Assembly (NCBI GenBank): GCA_949752795.1 | Contig: OX457074.1 | Location: 33,155,980-33,219,979 of the forward strand | Source: Hyperoodon ampullatus | Lineage: Eukaryota > Chordata > Mammalia > Artiodactyla > Ziphiidae | Reading direction: 5' to 3' | Length of the DNA: 64,000 bases | In this document: one piece after another, positions 36,846 to 48,604 of the stretch | Numbering within the stretch: the first letter of the stretch is position 1 | Layout of the letters: every line of letters starts with the position of its first letter | Translations under genes and position numbers: made by a program | Notes under the pieces: generated by a model | What the model was told of the DNA's origin: nothing | Database searches by the model: none | Seen by the model: only the letters and a program-made list of their open reading frames with translations

Positions 36846-37185
36846 GGGACTTCCCTGGTGGCACAGTGGTTAAGGATCCGCCTGGTAATTCAGGGGACAC
36901 GGGTTCGAGCCCTGGTCTGGGAAGATCCCACATGCCATGGAGCAACTAAGCCCATGCGCCACAACTACCAAGCCTATGCCCTAGAGCCCGAGAGCCACAA
37001 CTACTGAAGCCTGTGTGCCTAGAGCCTGTACTCCGCAACAAGAGATACCACCGCAGTGAGAAGCCTGTGCACTGCAACAAAGAGTAGCCCCCGCTCGCCG
37101 CAACTAGAGAAAGCCCGCGTGCAGCAACCAAGACCCAATGCAGCCAAAAATAAATAAATAAATTTATTAAAAAAAAAAAAAAAAA
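36846..37185 (+). mobile_element. Long CHR-2-type SINE
   Basis: A full-length copy with head, body and TAAA/poly(A) tail. It has a perfect 14-base duplication GAAAGAATGAAACA (36,832-36,845 and 37,186-37,199). Confidence 0.94.
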
Positions 37186-37229
37186 GAAAGAATGAAACAA
37201 AAGGTAAAAGATCTGGACTGGAGACCCAG

Positions 37230-37510
37230 GAGCTCCAAACACCACATTTTGAAAAAGTTTGAGAAGCAGTAGAAAACCTAAATAAACCGATTACCATAGA
37301 AAAATGGAAAAGGCAGTCTAAAATCCAACCCTTGAAAGGATATAAGGCCCAGATCCTGTTTTGGACAAATTCTACCAAGAAATATAGGAACTTTCCCAGA
37401 GCCTAGAAAAAGATGTAAACGTTCCCAGTTCATACTACGAGCTTAACTTTGAAACTAGACAACAATAGAAGAAAATAAAAGACCCAATAAAAGATAACAG
37501 ATTAAATCCA
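37230..37510 (+). mobile_element. Degenerate L1M ORF2 piece, sense
   Basis: It contains ACAAATTCTACCAAGAAATA, followed by a GAACTTTCCCAGAGCCTAG-like segment and AAACTAGACAACAATAGAAG. It resembles the ORF2 region near the RT but is too decayed to translate. Confidence 0.5.
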
Positions 37511-38319
37511 TGTATGTATCTTTCCTCTCTCCCCACCTCTCTGCCCATACCGCCCTAAAATAACATTACAGGAGGACAAAAGTGTAAGGCTTCTGAGGGC
37601 TAAGAAGGGCAGACAGGAGCCCCCAGTGGACAAGAGATTTAAACAGATTTCTACAAGATGGAAAACAGATGGGAGAGAGGAACTAAGTAAAGAGGAAGCA
37701 ACTACATTCTACTGTGTGTAGGCAGGGAATACTGAAGGAAAACAAGCTATTTAATTCCATAAAACCCCTTGAAGGCTCTGGACCTGGTAGCATCACAGAA
37801 AGGTGGAGGCAAGCTGGAGGCTGGAAATGGGAAACAGGACCACTGTTTCCATCCAGGGCTCCTGGTCTTCTAGCTCTGCCCCACTCCACTCAGAAGACTG
37901 CAGGTTTATGTTCTGGACAAATTAAATAGAAGGAGCTCTGGTCCTGGACATTTCAGGTACAATTTGGGGGGGAAGGGGTGTGGTGTAGGGATAAAAACAG
38001 GTGAAATGAACGTCTGATCCCCTAACCTCCTCCCTGCCCCCTTTCCCTGCTCTGCTTACAGAGTCCCTGCAGCTATATGCAGGGGTGGGGATTTGGGAAT
38101 TCTTTCCCAGAGAAAATAGCTCCACACAGTGAAATCTGGAAGTGCCCAATGTGGAGGCCACCAGGTGAGAAGCCTTATTCACATATTTAGAGCTTCCAGT
38201 GTCTTTCTTAGAGCCTTGCTCTGACACATATAATAAAAGGGTGTCAAAGATTACCAGGCATTTGAGGCAAGGGTCCAAAATGAACAGGAGAAGAGGAAAG
38301 AAACTATGCAGGACAGAGA

Positions 38320-39090
38320 AGAAAACTTAAAATACTGTGTAATTTAATATCTCCAAACAGGTACAAGATGGCATTGCAGTCGTGCAAGAGTGTTGCTCTC
38401 AGAATAAAACAGAAATCAGGTCACGCTAAAAGGCTCTTGGAAATTAAAAGTATGGGAGTAAAACAAATGGGGGATATAATTGAGGAAATACTCCACAATG
38501 TAAAAATTAAATGACCAAGTAATGGAAAACAGGAGAGAAATGATGGGAACATTAAAAGGATCAATTTAAAAGAAAAAAAAATCATCTAATATCAGCTCCG
38601 GAGGAAATGGAAGAGAGAAAATTATCAAACAAATAGTGCAAGAAGGTTTTCTGGAACAGAAGGACATGACAGCCTGCATAGTAACCAACCAAGTGTCCGG
38701 GATCATGACAAATAAAACAAACAAACAATCAATAAGAAATCAAACTCATAAGAAGTCTACTTTTATGAAATTGCAGAACAATAGTGATTAACGACACAGA
38801 GTTACAAGAGGGAAACCAGGTCACATACAAAAAGGATTAGGAGTCAAAATGGTATCACACAGCCCTGAACGGTAGATGACAAAATTCGGAGGGGAAATTA
38901 TTTTCAACCTAGAATTTACTACTGAGACCAACTGGGACTCAAGTGTGAGGGAAGAATAATGACATTTTCAGATGAAAAGAGAATTACACATTTACTGACC
39001 ATGAACCTTCGCATAAGAAGCTGTAAAGATTTATTCCACTAAAGTGAGAGAGAAAACCAGAAATGGAAGAAAGCAATGGAGCCAGGAAAC
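38320..39090 (+). mobile_element. Old LINE-like repeat (HAL1/L1M type suspected), sense
   Basis: GAAATGGAAGAGAGAAAATT, GGAACAGAAGGACATGACAG, AGGGAAACCAGGTCACATAC, TTTTCAACCTAGAATTTACT and GACATTTTCAGATGAAAAG follow in the order known for an ancient mammalian LINE of this type. No reading frame survives. Confidence 0.5.
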
Positions 39091-39974
39091 AATATTTAAT
39101 AGAGAAAAAAAAAGGTAAATGAAAGTCTCAGGATGTCAGCTGTGCAGAGTGGAGCTCACATGTGCTCCGTGAAAGCCATAATGACTTGGGGGTGGGGAAT
39201 GCTCCTCCTGGCTGGGGTCAGAGCATCTGTGTTCTGGTCCAGAACCTTCCAACACTGTGACTGTCGCAACTCCCTGGCCTCCCCTTTGCTTTCCTTGTTT
39301 GTAAAGAGATGAGATTGAACGGTATACTTTTTGAGTTTCCTCAGATTTCCAGTAGTCTTTGCTTTGCAGAACAAGAGGAAGAGGTCAGGGATGAACTTTT
39401 TCCAGAAAAAAAGTGCAAGCATATATACTTTTCACTTCCTGTGGAACAAAACATTGATACCGGAATAAGACAGAAATAAAAATAAAGCCACTTGACATGT
39501 TTCTAGCTCTAAAGGTCTGTTCTTCCTTCCTTTGGGTGAGTAACCCAAAGGAATTGGGGCTGGTCTATATAAGTGTGATGATTGTGGAACAGAACTACCA
39601 AGTAAAAATGCACCAGTTGCTCTCTTTCTTGAGGTCTTGAAATGGCCCTCTTGCACTGGCCTGAGCCCCTTCTTTCACTTCTGGCTAATATTTAAACCCA
39701 AAACATGTTCTTAAATCTTGTGGTTATTTTTAGTCAAACAAACTGTGACTCGAAACTACATATATTTATTGTTAAACCTCCAAAGCAAAACTTTATTGGA
39801 AATGCTCTTCTTGATGAGATGGATGGGATATTATTTACTTATTTAATCAATGCACATATCATTGCTAAACTGACCTTAGTTTCAGTATCAGTTCTGTGCC
39901 AGTGCCTCATTTTTCGAGCTATTGGTGTTGAGAAACCTTGTTCACACAAATTAGATAGGCCTGGAAGGAGTATT

Positions 39975-40375
39975 ATTTTTTTTAAAATTTATTTTATTGA
40001 AGTATAGTTGATTTACAATGTGTTATTTTTTGGTGTACAGAAATTATATATTATATAATATATATTTATATACTACATATACTATATTATATATATATAT
40101 ATATATAATTTTCCATTATGGTTTATCCCAGGATATTGAATATAGCTCCCTGTGCTATACAGTAGGACCTTGTTGTTTATCCATTCTATATATAATAGTT
40201 TGCATCTGCTAATCCCAACCTCCCACTCCATCCCATCCCTCTACCCCTCAGCAACCACAAGTCTGTTCTCTATGTCTGTGAGTCTGTTCCTATTTTGTAG
40301 ATAAGCTAATTTATGCCCTATTTTAGATTCCCCATATAAGTGATATATGATATTTGTCTTTCTCTTTCTGACTGA
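39975..40375 (-). mobile_element. L1 3' end, antisense, with 13-base duplication
   Basis: A perfect TGGAAGGAGTATT flanks it (39,962-39,974 and 40,376-40,388). It contains a long AT-rich microsatellite (about 40,045-40,110) at the same place as other copies. Confidence 0.9.
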
Positions 40376-41569
40376 TGGAAGGAGTATTCTTATATCAATG
40401 CTACTCAATTGGAAATAGAACACCTTCTGAGTTATGTGTCAAAAATGACAAGATCATCTATCACCAAAAATTGTTTGATGAATGGACAAGTGTTTAGCTC
40501 TTCCTTCCTTGTTGCAGGAAGCCAACTGGAAACCACTGGATTGGCAACAAAATTCACTACCTAATTATCAGAGTGATACACTTGCTGAACCCATTACCAA
40601 GTCTGAACTGTCCCTTGGTTGGACACCCTGGGATGTTTCTCACCCAAGGGCAACACACTCCTGAAAGTCAGAAGAGTGTCTGTGAAAGGGGCGGGGAGCC
40701 AGGAGGAGGATTCCAGGACCCTGCTCCCCTCCGGTCAGATCAGTTGTAGAAATGAATATGTACAGAATGGAAATGGATGCCTTGAAACCACTGGAGGGCC
40801 CGCCTGGCCCTTGGAAAGTGTTTCAGTACCTCTAGTAGGCGAGTCCAATAGTCCGCTGGTCTCTTCTGGGCTGGAGAGGGGAGCTGGGCTGCACCTCGGA
40901 CAATGCCCCAGACCCAGTGAGACACTTTCCTGCCCCTTCCTCTGCTTTGTGCCTCCTGAGAGCAGCCCTGCGAGCCATGGTAGCCTCACTGCATCCCCAT
41001 CCTTTGCCGTCTCTTCTGGGCTCCATTAGAGACTCCAGGGAAAGACTGCACTACCAGATAAATTAAACTTCCTGGACGTGTGTGTCAGGAATCAGGTAAT
41101 CTGTTTCCATGATTATTTCTAGGCTGTGTGCTTGGAATGCTTAGGAACTCTAGGGGAAAAAAAATTAGCCCCAAGATTCATAATAAACCCTGATCTAAGT
41201 TAGTCCTTGGGCCCATCTGCCTTAAGCTGAGAGGAGAGAGAAGAAAACTCTTTTTTTTTTTTTTTCCAGTTTAGTTATTTAAAAATAGTTGTCACCTTTC
41301 AAGAAGCCCTTGGTCATTTTCTGGAAGAGCTGATGCACTCTCCCAGGTTGTGGCTGACTTGCAGCCACATATAATTAAGTCCCATCCTGCTGTGGTTCTG
41401 CTGTAAGATGATGTGATGCATCCCTTCCCGCCAGGAGAAAATAGCTACCTGGGGCTGTGTAGGTTCCCAAACCTGCCCTCAGGTACCCCTCTCTCGTCTC
41501 ACAGGAACAACAGGATTCTGTGGAGGGGAGGGGAGGTACTGTTTCACCTGTGTTCTCGTTGAACTTGCG

Positions 41570-41735
41570 TAAGAAGCTGGGAAGGTGGTATGATTATCCC
41601 AGCATTGCAGATGAGGAAACTGAGTCTCAATGAGGTTTAAATGGCTTGTTCATCATCTCGGGCCAGCAGGGGCAGAAGCAAGGCTGCAGTCTGGGTCCAT
41701 GTCATTGCCGACCCCATGTTCTTTCCGACACACGG
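41570..41735 (-). mobile_element. MIR SINE, antisense
   Basis: TTGCAGATGAGGAAACTGAG and CAATGAGGTTTAAATGGCTT lie in antisense MIR order. Confidence 0.7.
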
Positions 41736-42454
41736 AGGGTCCACCTCAGGCAGAAAGACTTCTCCACGGCTCTTCCGTGGCTGGAACACGCAGCTCCTTG
41801 GCTGGGGCAGGTGCCCGGGTGGGGGCGTGGGAAGTGGCTGCAGGTGATGCTGCGGTCTTCAGGGATGCCTGGCAGCTTTGAGTCCGGATTAGGGCTGCCT
41901 CACCCTTTCCACATCGTGGCTCATAGAAAAAAGGAAAACGTGTATTTGGCAGCTTGGGTTACACAGCGGAAGCTGGCCAAGGCTGGAGGCCAGGGGCCTG
42001 ACCTTGACCTGGCTGCTGAAGGAGGCACCCTGGTAACTGTGCTGGCCTGGGTGCTGGGGCGCTGACCCACCATGCAGGTGCCATGCAGACCTGGTCTTAA
42101 GGAAACAGCCTCTGTCGCAGTGGGACCTCTGCAGAGCTGCGTCCCTTCATGGGATAAGCAATGGATGGTCACTTTTCGAATTCACGGTGATGACGCACTT
42201 AGTGTCCTTGGAGCAGTGGTGACTTTGGATGGTGGAGGAATGTGGAGGGACACTGCAGGTGGTTATGAGTGACAGCCCTTGTCCCTGGGAGCAGGAGGTG
42301 GCAGGAGACTGCCTACTGGTCATGGCTTTGCCCACGGCGTTCTCTCCTTCTCTCTCCATGGACGACAGTCCAAAATGAGATAAGAAGAACTAATACAGCA
42401 TGGGGTTGATGACTCTCACTTTGGACTCAAATAAATAATTTCTGAGGAAGTAGA

Positions 42455-42705
42455 GAATATATAGATGTGCCTATATGTAGTGTATACATATATATGTGTA
42501 TGTATATATAGCGAGAGTATATATGTATGTGATATACATATATATATAGAGAGAATGTATAGGTGTATGTATATGTGTGTATCCATATATGTATATATGT
42601 ATATATATAGAGAGAGAGTATGTGTGTGTGTATATATAGGTATTATATATATATATTTAGAGAGAGAGAGAGAGAGAATGTATAGGTGTATATATTCTCA
42701 GAAGA
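42455..42705 (+). repeat. Compound TA/GTAT/GA satellite
   Basis: Alternating TATA/GTAT blocks and GAGA blocks. The phrase GAGAATGTATAGGTGTAT recurs (about 42,551 and 42,673), and GAGAG blocks recur at uneven spacing of roughly 35-60 bases. Open frames across it are artefacts. Confidence 0.9.
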
Positions 42706-43039
42706 TACGTGAAAGCAGGCTCCAGGGATTTAGGTAAATGAGAAGACATGAAAGTATCTTGAGGCATGATGAAGTCTGCTTTTTTTTTTTTTAATTAAAA
42801 AATGTTCACCTTGAAGGCTCTTCCTTAGGGAAGCCTCAAGCGGTGATGGATGGATCCCCGTGGCTAGGGTCTGATCAAGCAGAGGGGAGACGGAGCACCC
42901 CATGATGAGCTGAGTTCAGAGACCCCTGCTCAGCTGGGCCAGAAGTGCTGTTTGCAGAACAAGACTAGGAAAAAAGCTTCAGTGAGATGATAATACTCAC
43001 GCCAGGCCTCTGGGTCCAGGGGAGCATCAAAGGCTGTCG

Positions 43040-43180
43040 GGGGCAGGTCTCCATGGCCACTTGGGTGGCATGGGGCAAGTTAAACTTGTTGGTCTCAGTT
43101 TCCTCATCTAATAAAGGGGCTGAACTGGGGAGGTATTAAGATCCTTCTAGATTTCACTTTCTGTGATTCCATTAACTTCG
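43040..43180 (+). mobile_element. MIR SINE, sense
   Basis: GGGGCAAGTTAAACTTGTTG, GTCTCAGTTTCCTCATCTAA and GGGGCTGAACTGGGGAGG match. Confidence 0.7.
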
Positions 43181-43519
43181 ATTCAGTTACCTGAAACCTC
43201 TTTCCAAAGACACTGTGTGCTTAATGGGACAGGTAAGGGAGAAACAGGAGAGATGTAAAGATCCCTCTTGAATACTTAAAAAATTTTTTTAAACTTAATT
43301 TAAATGAGAAATATAGCTATTAAAAAATTCTCACCCACAAGCAAAAAATGGGCAACTTATTTCCAATGCAAGTTAGGTAAGTAGACAAATACTCATCTCA
43401 AACGGGATACAGGTGCCTTCTTCGCCTTTAAAATTCCCCAACTTTTTAATAAAGATTAAAGTAAGGGCCATCTGAACAAAAATGTAAGATCGGGTATCAT
43501 TGCTCAAATCCAAGTAAAG

Positions 43520-43670
43520 TCCTCCTTGGTACTGAAGTTTGCCTGGATCTCCAGGTCCCGCCCTAGACTTACAGAATCAGATCCTCTTGGGCTGAGATCC
43601 TGAAATCTGCATTTTAAAAGATCTCTGGGAAATTCTGATGTGTCCCGTTCTTCACCTGGGAATGTCCTAG
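43520..43670 (+). mobile_element. MER20-like hAT element
   Basis: GCCTGGATCTCCAGGTCCCG, CTTACAGAATCAGATCCTCT, GAAATCTGCATTTTAAAAG and GGGAAATTCTGATGTG follow MER20 order. MER20 copies often carry regulatory sites in mammals, but nothing here shows that. Confidence 0.6.
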
Positions 43671-44018
43671 CAGAGCAACAATGTCCCTGCATTGTGACTC
43701 TGGCGAGCTAATTATTGGCCTATGTGGAGCGCTTAGTATTTATTTTTACGAGCATTCCAGAGAAGTGCGGGGTGGGCGTGCAGGAGCTGATGTTGATTCC
43801 AGGCAAGCACAGCTTCTCTTTGTTTGCCGCAGCCTGTAAAGTGCTGGCCTTCCATCTTCGATATGGAGGGTTGTAGTTTGGTATCTCTCTTCTCCACACC
43901 CTGCTTGACCTGTTACCCCAAGGACTGTTCAACCTCCATTTCTGAACAGAGATGTCTGCCCTGAGCCCCTGTCTCTTCTGGGGCCCTGGTGAGCAGAGCT
44001 AGGTCAGAAGTTCCTTTT

Positions 44019-44217
44019 TTTTTTTTGCAGTACGCGGGCCTCTCACTGTTGTGGCCTCTTCCGTTGCGGAGCACAGGCTCCGGACGCGCAGGCTCAGCGG
44101 CCATGGCTCACGGGCCCAGCTGCTCCGCGACATGTGGAATCTTCCCGGACTGGGGCACGAACCCGTGTCCCCTGCATCGGCAGGCGGACTCTCAACCACT
44201 GCACCACCAGGGAAGCC
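44019..44217 (-). mobile_element. CHR-1-type SINE, antisense
   Basis: It starts with a short T run and GCAGTACGCGGGCCTCTCAC and ends CCACCAGGGAAGCC. It has a perfect 14-base duplication CAGAAGTTCCTTTT (44,005-44,018 and 44,218-44,231). Confidence 0.94.
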
Positions 44218-45618
44218 CAGAAGTTCCTTTTAAATCCAGTTATAGGGTGAACCTGGAGCAAGCCCAGACAACACGCCTGAGTTTCCATTGATCCCTAGAA
44301 CTAACATGCTTTCTTGAGCAAAAGGCAGCCAAAGACTCAGAGAGCCAAGGGCGCAACATTCCTGGTTTGTAGAGCTTCCTGGTTTATAGCCTTCCTGCTC
44401 TTTCTTTCTGCTACCGCTCTCCTCCCTAGGTTGATAGCCTCACCTTGGGAGAGAAGGGGACATGGAAGACAAGGGCATTCAGCTGCTGCTTCTACCGCAA
44501 GCACGAACACTCGTCTGCATCCTTTCAGCTTTTCGATATCGCAACCAGATTTCCTTCCATCTTCACCGCTCCACTGATTTGAATACTATCCTGACTTCAC
44601 CTTGCTTCTGCTGAATCATTTCGGCCTCCCTGATAGTTTTCAGGATGCTTCCCTAAGAATTTGACGAGTGACCAGAAAATTGGGTCCACCTGAGGTGATT
44701 CCTAGCTTGTGTTTTAGGCCACAGACACAAGACATTTTTAAAGTTTCATCTGCATTATAGCATTTTCTCTATGACTTTCTTGAGTCTAGACAATCAAGGA
44801 AACAATAAATGAAGCCTTGATTTGTAGCTTTTAATGATTTCCATGGTTTAAATACTCCCATCATGGTCAATCCCAATTTACCAATGTGACGTTGCTGAAC
44901 TTAAAAATGGTAAGGGATACCGTCATTATGTAGTATTTCCACCATAATGATGCAACAGATGAAGATAAACTCAAAAGGATGAAAAACAGTAAAATGTTGT
45001 AAAAGAATTAGAAAGTGATGTTTTGAGTATTTATTACCATTGTTTTGATATAATTTATTTAATTATACATTGATATAATTTAGCTCTTAATAAGGGGACT
45101 CTTTAACAATGGGCTTGCAAAATTCCTGCAAATTTAACAATGGGCTGTTGTGAGCCACTATAAATCAAACTACTGCCAGTTACCTGTCTAATTCATTGCC
45201 TTGCATGCCCACAGCTAAAATGCCTTCAGCTATTGCATGAGGGATCTTGGTCCAGTAAATTCAAGACATTGACTGTCTGACTCTCTGTTTGACATGTTCT
45301 ATCTCCTTGACTAAAGTTTAACAACCTCCCAGTGGTAGCTGAGTTCAGAAGCTAATTTTTCTTAACTGATGAAGGCTCATCTGGATGAAATACAGTGTAT
45401 CGCTGATAAAAACCAGCCTACGCAGACCCGTTAGTCTTGTAACAGTCACATTCAAAAAATAATGCAGTCTCTGCAGAATCTTCGCGAGAATATTACAAAA
45501 TGGCCTCAGCTCCTAAAATGCCAGATCAGAATTTTAAGTAGCCTTGATATAGCCCTGTTTTTTCATACGTAGCATGAAGTATAATCCACAACCTAACATA
45601 TACCATTGTATGACTCTT

Positions 45619-45953
45619 TTTTTTAAAATTAATTAATTAATTTATTTATTTTAAATGGATTTTTGGCTGTGCTGGGTCTTTGTTGCTGTGACAGGCTTTC
45701 TCTAGTTGTGGTGAGCAGGGGCTACTCTTCGTTGCGGTGCGTGGGCTTCTCATTGCGGTGGCTTCTCTTGTTGAGGAGCATGGGCTCTAGGTGTGCGGAC
45801 TTCAGTAATTGTGGCACGTGGGCTCAGTAGTTGTGGCTTGCGGGCTTAGTTGCTCTGCGGCATGTGGGATCTTCACGGATCAGGGATTGAACCTGTGTCC
45901 CCTGCATTGGCAGGCAGATGCTTAACCACTGAGCCACCAGGGAAGTCTCACAC
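45619..45953 (-). mobile_element. Long CHR-2-type SINE, antisense
   Basis: It has a T/TTAA-rich reversed tail, the long body and the inverted head CCACCAGGGAAGTC. A perfect 12-base duplication TGTATGACTCTT flanks it (45,607-45,618 and 45,954-45,965). Confidence 0.93.
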
Positions 45954-46604
45954 TGTATGACTCTTAACATCTTTAAAGTGTCCTGTTTGTGTCTTTGTTT
46001 CTCTCCTCCTTTAGCTTGTCAGGATCTCCCTGCAGCACTTAAAATGAGTCATCTTTATTGTGGATGATGATTAATTGATGATGTTGGACTGCCAATAAAT
46101 ACCAGGACCTTCTAAATGGTCTAATCTTAATGGAACTTTAAGATTAGATTTCAGAGGCATCCCACATCATATAAGACTTTAGGTCATGGAGATCAATTAA
46201 TTGTCTAGCTATCTCAGCTGCTGGGGTGGCTTCTGATTAATACTCCATAACACACCTCACCTGATAGCTCCAATCTGGGTTGCTTTTCCCTTGAGTTTTA
46301 TTTGTTTCAGGGAGAAAGAGAAGCAGTCCAACTGTCCCTGTAGAAGTGGGTGCCATTCCCCTTAGGTGGGCTAAATACACTTAGCTTTCCCAGAACTACT
46401 CATAAGCGAGCATCTGAATTTCAATCTATTTTCTGGGAAGGATTTCAATAGAGCATCTGATTAATGCTCTTCCTTTCAGGCCAGTGAAGCATCATTAGCC
46501 CCATTTTATGGAGAGATACAACAGACCTGGCGTGATTTGGGGATTTGCCCCAAATCATCACTATTAAGTATCAGGGAGGGAAGCTGTTCCCTTTCTCCAA
46601 GTGC

Positions 46605-47060
46605 TCATTCATTCATTCAACAAACATGCACTAGGAGTACACCAGAGGCCAAGCTCGAAGGCTGGTGCTGAGGATGGAAAGGAGAATATACAAGAAGGCA
46701 TATAGTTATTTGATGTAGGGGGAAGACCATGGGCTTTGAGGTCAGACAGACCTAGGTTAGACTCCAGCTCTATGACCTCCTGGCTAATGTGACCTTGGTC
46801 AAGTTACTTAACCTGTAAGTCCCTGTAAAAGGGGAATCATATTTTCAACCTTATGGGGTTATGATGAGGGTCATCAATGATGTGTATGAAGCTGGCACAG
46901 AGCAAGTGCTTCAAAAATGGTTCCTGTGACTAAGGCTGGAAAATCATTGTCCCTGCCCTCGCAGGGACATAGTCTAATGGGGGAGACAATACGTGAAAAC
47001 ATACGACGGTGACATCATGGCTCTGATGGAAACATAAGGAAAGAGAGGCTGTGGGAGTCT
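46605..47060. mobile_element. Old repeat split by a full MIR
   Basis: 46,605-46,708 (CATTCATTCAACAAACATGC, GGCTGGTGCTGAGGATGG) and 46,930-47,060 (ATCATTGTCCCTGCCCTCGC, GGGGGAGACAATACG) look like halves of one old element. Between them lies a sense MIR (46,709-46,929: GCTTTGAGGTCAGACAGACC, GGTCAAGTTACTTAACCTG). A further MIR piece occurs at about 47,095-47,190. Confidence 0.6.
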
Positions 47061-48018
47061 ACTGTTTTCTACTTGATCCGAAGGACACACACAGTAATGC
47101 GACCCTGGGCATGTCATTTAGCCTCTAGGACACAGCTCCTCACTTGCTAAATAAGTGAACTAGAATATGATATCTGAACTTGATAGAGTCTGTGTACCTT
47201 GGCTCTCTGGGAATACTCTCAACGAGGTGTGCGCTGCAATTTCATGTCATGAAAAAGTCATTCAATGAAAAAAGCCGATGGTGATTCACACCCCTATAAA
47301 TAACCTAGTAACATAAGCAAAACGTAACAGTGACAACTGATACTACCTTCCTGTGGTTGTAAATGATAAAATTCTCAATGAACACATCACACACTCAATT
47401 AAGTTGCCAAGAAACACCCCACAAAGCACTTTTCTGTAAATATTAGTGTTATATTCTGTGCATGCAGGCCATTTGGATCCCATACCCAGTTACAGGTCAT
47501 AGTTTCCAAAACTACTGATTCTCAACACAGCACTCAAGGAAAAGAATACCATTGATATTGATGGTACAAATTGGAATAAAATGTCCCAAATCTGTTTCTG
47601 AGTAATTTCCAAGAACAACGATAAAGAATACATTGCAAGCACTTACATTGTTCTAAAATTTAGACCGAAAATGTTTTTAATCACCTCTCCCAACTCTGAC
47701 AATGTGAAATATTTCCAATTTCCCTGTATAAATAGCCATAAAAATAGAATTATGGGATTAAAAAATTTAGAAGGCACAGACAGATTAGAGACAGTTGGCT
47801 GTAAAGGCAATATTTTCTATTTCCTTTTCCTAAACATTCCTCCTCAGCCCAACACACTCATACCCCCATATATTGCTCTCACCTCTCTTACCTTTTTTCT
47901 CCTCTTCCTTTATTTTCCCACCAGCTGCCCTTTAACACACCCTCTCCACCCTCACCCCCCAATGCCTAGACAGGATACATACAAGGGCAACTGTCATCAA
48001 ATCACAACTGAGTTAGAA

Positions 48019-48156
48019 TCTTTTATTGAAGACACAGATAAATCAGCTATGTACGCGTGGTTTTGGAGAAAAATGGCTTGTCCATCTCTAGTTAACTGCT
48101 GCCATTCTCCAAAGCCACGTGGACACAACTGATTTATCTGTGTCTTCAATAAAAGA
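48019..48156. repeat. Long imperfect palindrome (hairpin) upstream of the TEKT3 CpG island
   Basis: The outer arms 48,019-48,046 and 48,129-48,156 are perfect 28-bp reverse complements. Pairing continues inward with several mismatches, mostly transitions, and a 3-base bulge for about another 27 bp, leaving a loop of roughly 25-30 bases. The right arm carries AATAAA within TTCAATAAAAGA. No clear target-site duplication flanks it. It could be a small palindromic DNA-transposon relic, a template-switch inverted duplication, or a structured RNA. None of these is proven. Confidence 0.85.
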
Positions 48157-48545
48157 ATGGCATCCACTATGTCACAGGGAGAAGCACAAATGGGTATGGC
48201 CAGGTTAGGGTGTGGGGAAAGGTCAGTCTGTCTTCCCAGCCAGGCTGAAACGAGGGGGCTTGTCAGCATCCCGAGCCTTAGAATGGGTCACCAAGGTCTG
48301 CGCAGCTGAGAGAGCTCCGATTTAGGCGCCGCAGGGGAGACGGGGGACCCTTCACCCCTTCACCCCCTCCACCTCTCTGTCTCCCCCGGAGCTGTGGTTA
48401 CTAGGCGCGAGAGAGCCCACGGCAACGGCCGCCTGCACGCAGGGTTTCCCTCCTCTCTCCGGCTCCCGCCGCCCGCCTCTCCCTCCACCGGCCAATCGGC
48501 TGCCGGCGAGCCAGCAGCGGCGGTCGTTGAGTGGTCCGCGGGCGC

Positions 48546-48553
48546 TGACGTCA
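48546..48553 (+). promoter_or_regulatory. Full palindromic CRE (CREB/CREM/ATF site)
   Basis: TGACGTCA lies about 145 bp before the exon 1 donor and just upstream of the GC boxes. A perfect CRE at this distance inside a CpG island is typical of CREB-family targets. CREM acts at such sites in haploid germ cells, which fits a sperm flagellar gene. Confidence 0.6.
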
Positions 48554-48569
48554 CAGGAGGGCGAGTGTG

Positions 48570-48604
48570 GGCGGGGCGGGGCCGGGCGGGGCCGGGCGGG
48601 GCCG
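48570..48604 (+). promoter_or_regulatory. Tandem GC boxes (Sp1/KLF type)
   Basis: About three and a half copies of a 10-base GGGCGGGGCC-like unit lie head to tail. They offer several overlapping Sp1/KLF sites, and the G runs could also form a G-quadruplex on the + strand. Copy number in such arrays may differ among species. Confidence 0.6.

Larger units (their letters stand above)
33802..48018. other. Intergenic stretch upstream of TEKT3 (apart from repeats listed)
   Basis: 33,802-36,045, 37,510-38,320, 39,090-39,960, 40,390-41,565, 41,740-42,450, 42,705-43,040, 43,670-44,005, 44,235-45,605, 45,970-46,600 and 47,195-48,015 hold no supported gene. The AT-rich, repeat-poor stretch 45,970-46,600 looks like a possible conserved non-coding element, judged only by composition. 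Confidence 0.5.

Noticed and set aside
1..48000. CDRT4, TVP23C or another upstream neighbour of TEKT3
   Set aside because: I looked for the known peptide pattern of CDRT4 and for TVP23-type membrane segments on both strands and saw none. In human this neighbour is much farther away than this window reaches.
48001..48132. Open frames on both strands over the hairpin
   Set aside because: They read through the two arms of the palindrome and mirror each other, so they are by-products of the inverted repeat.
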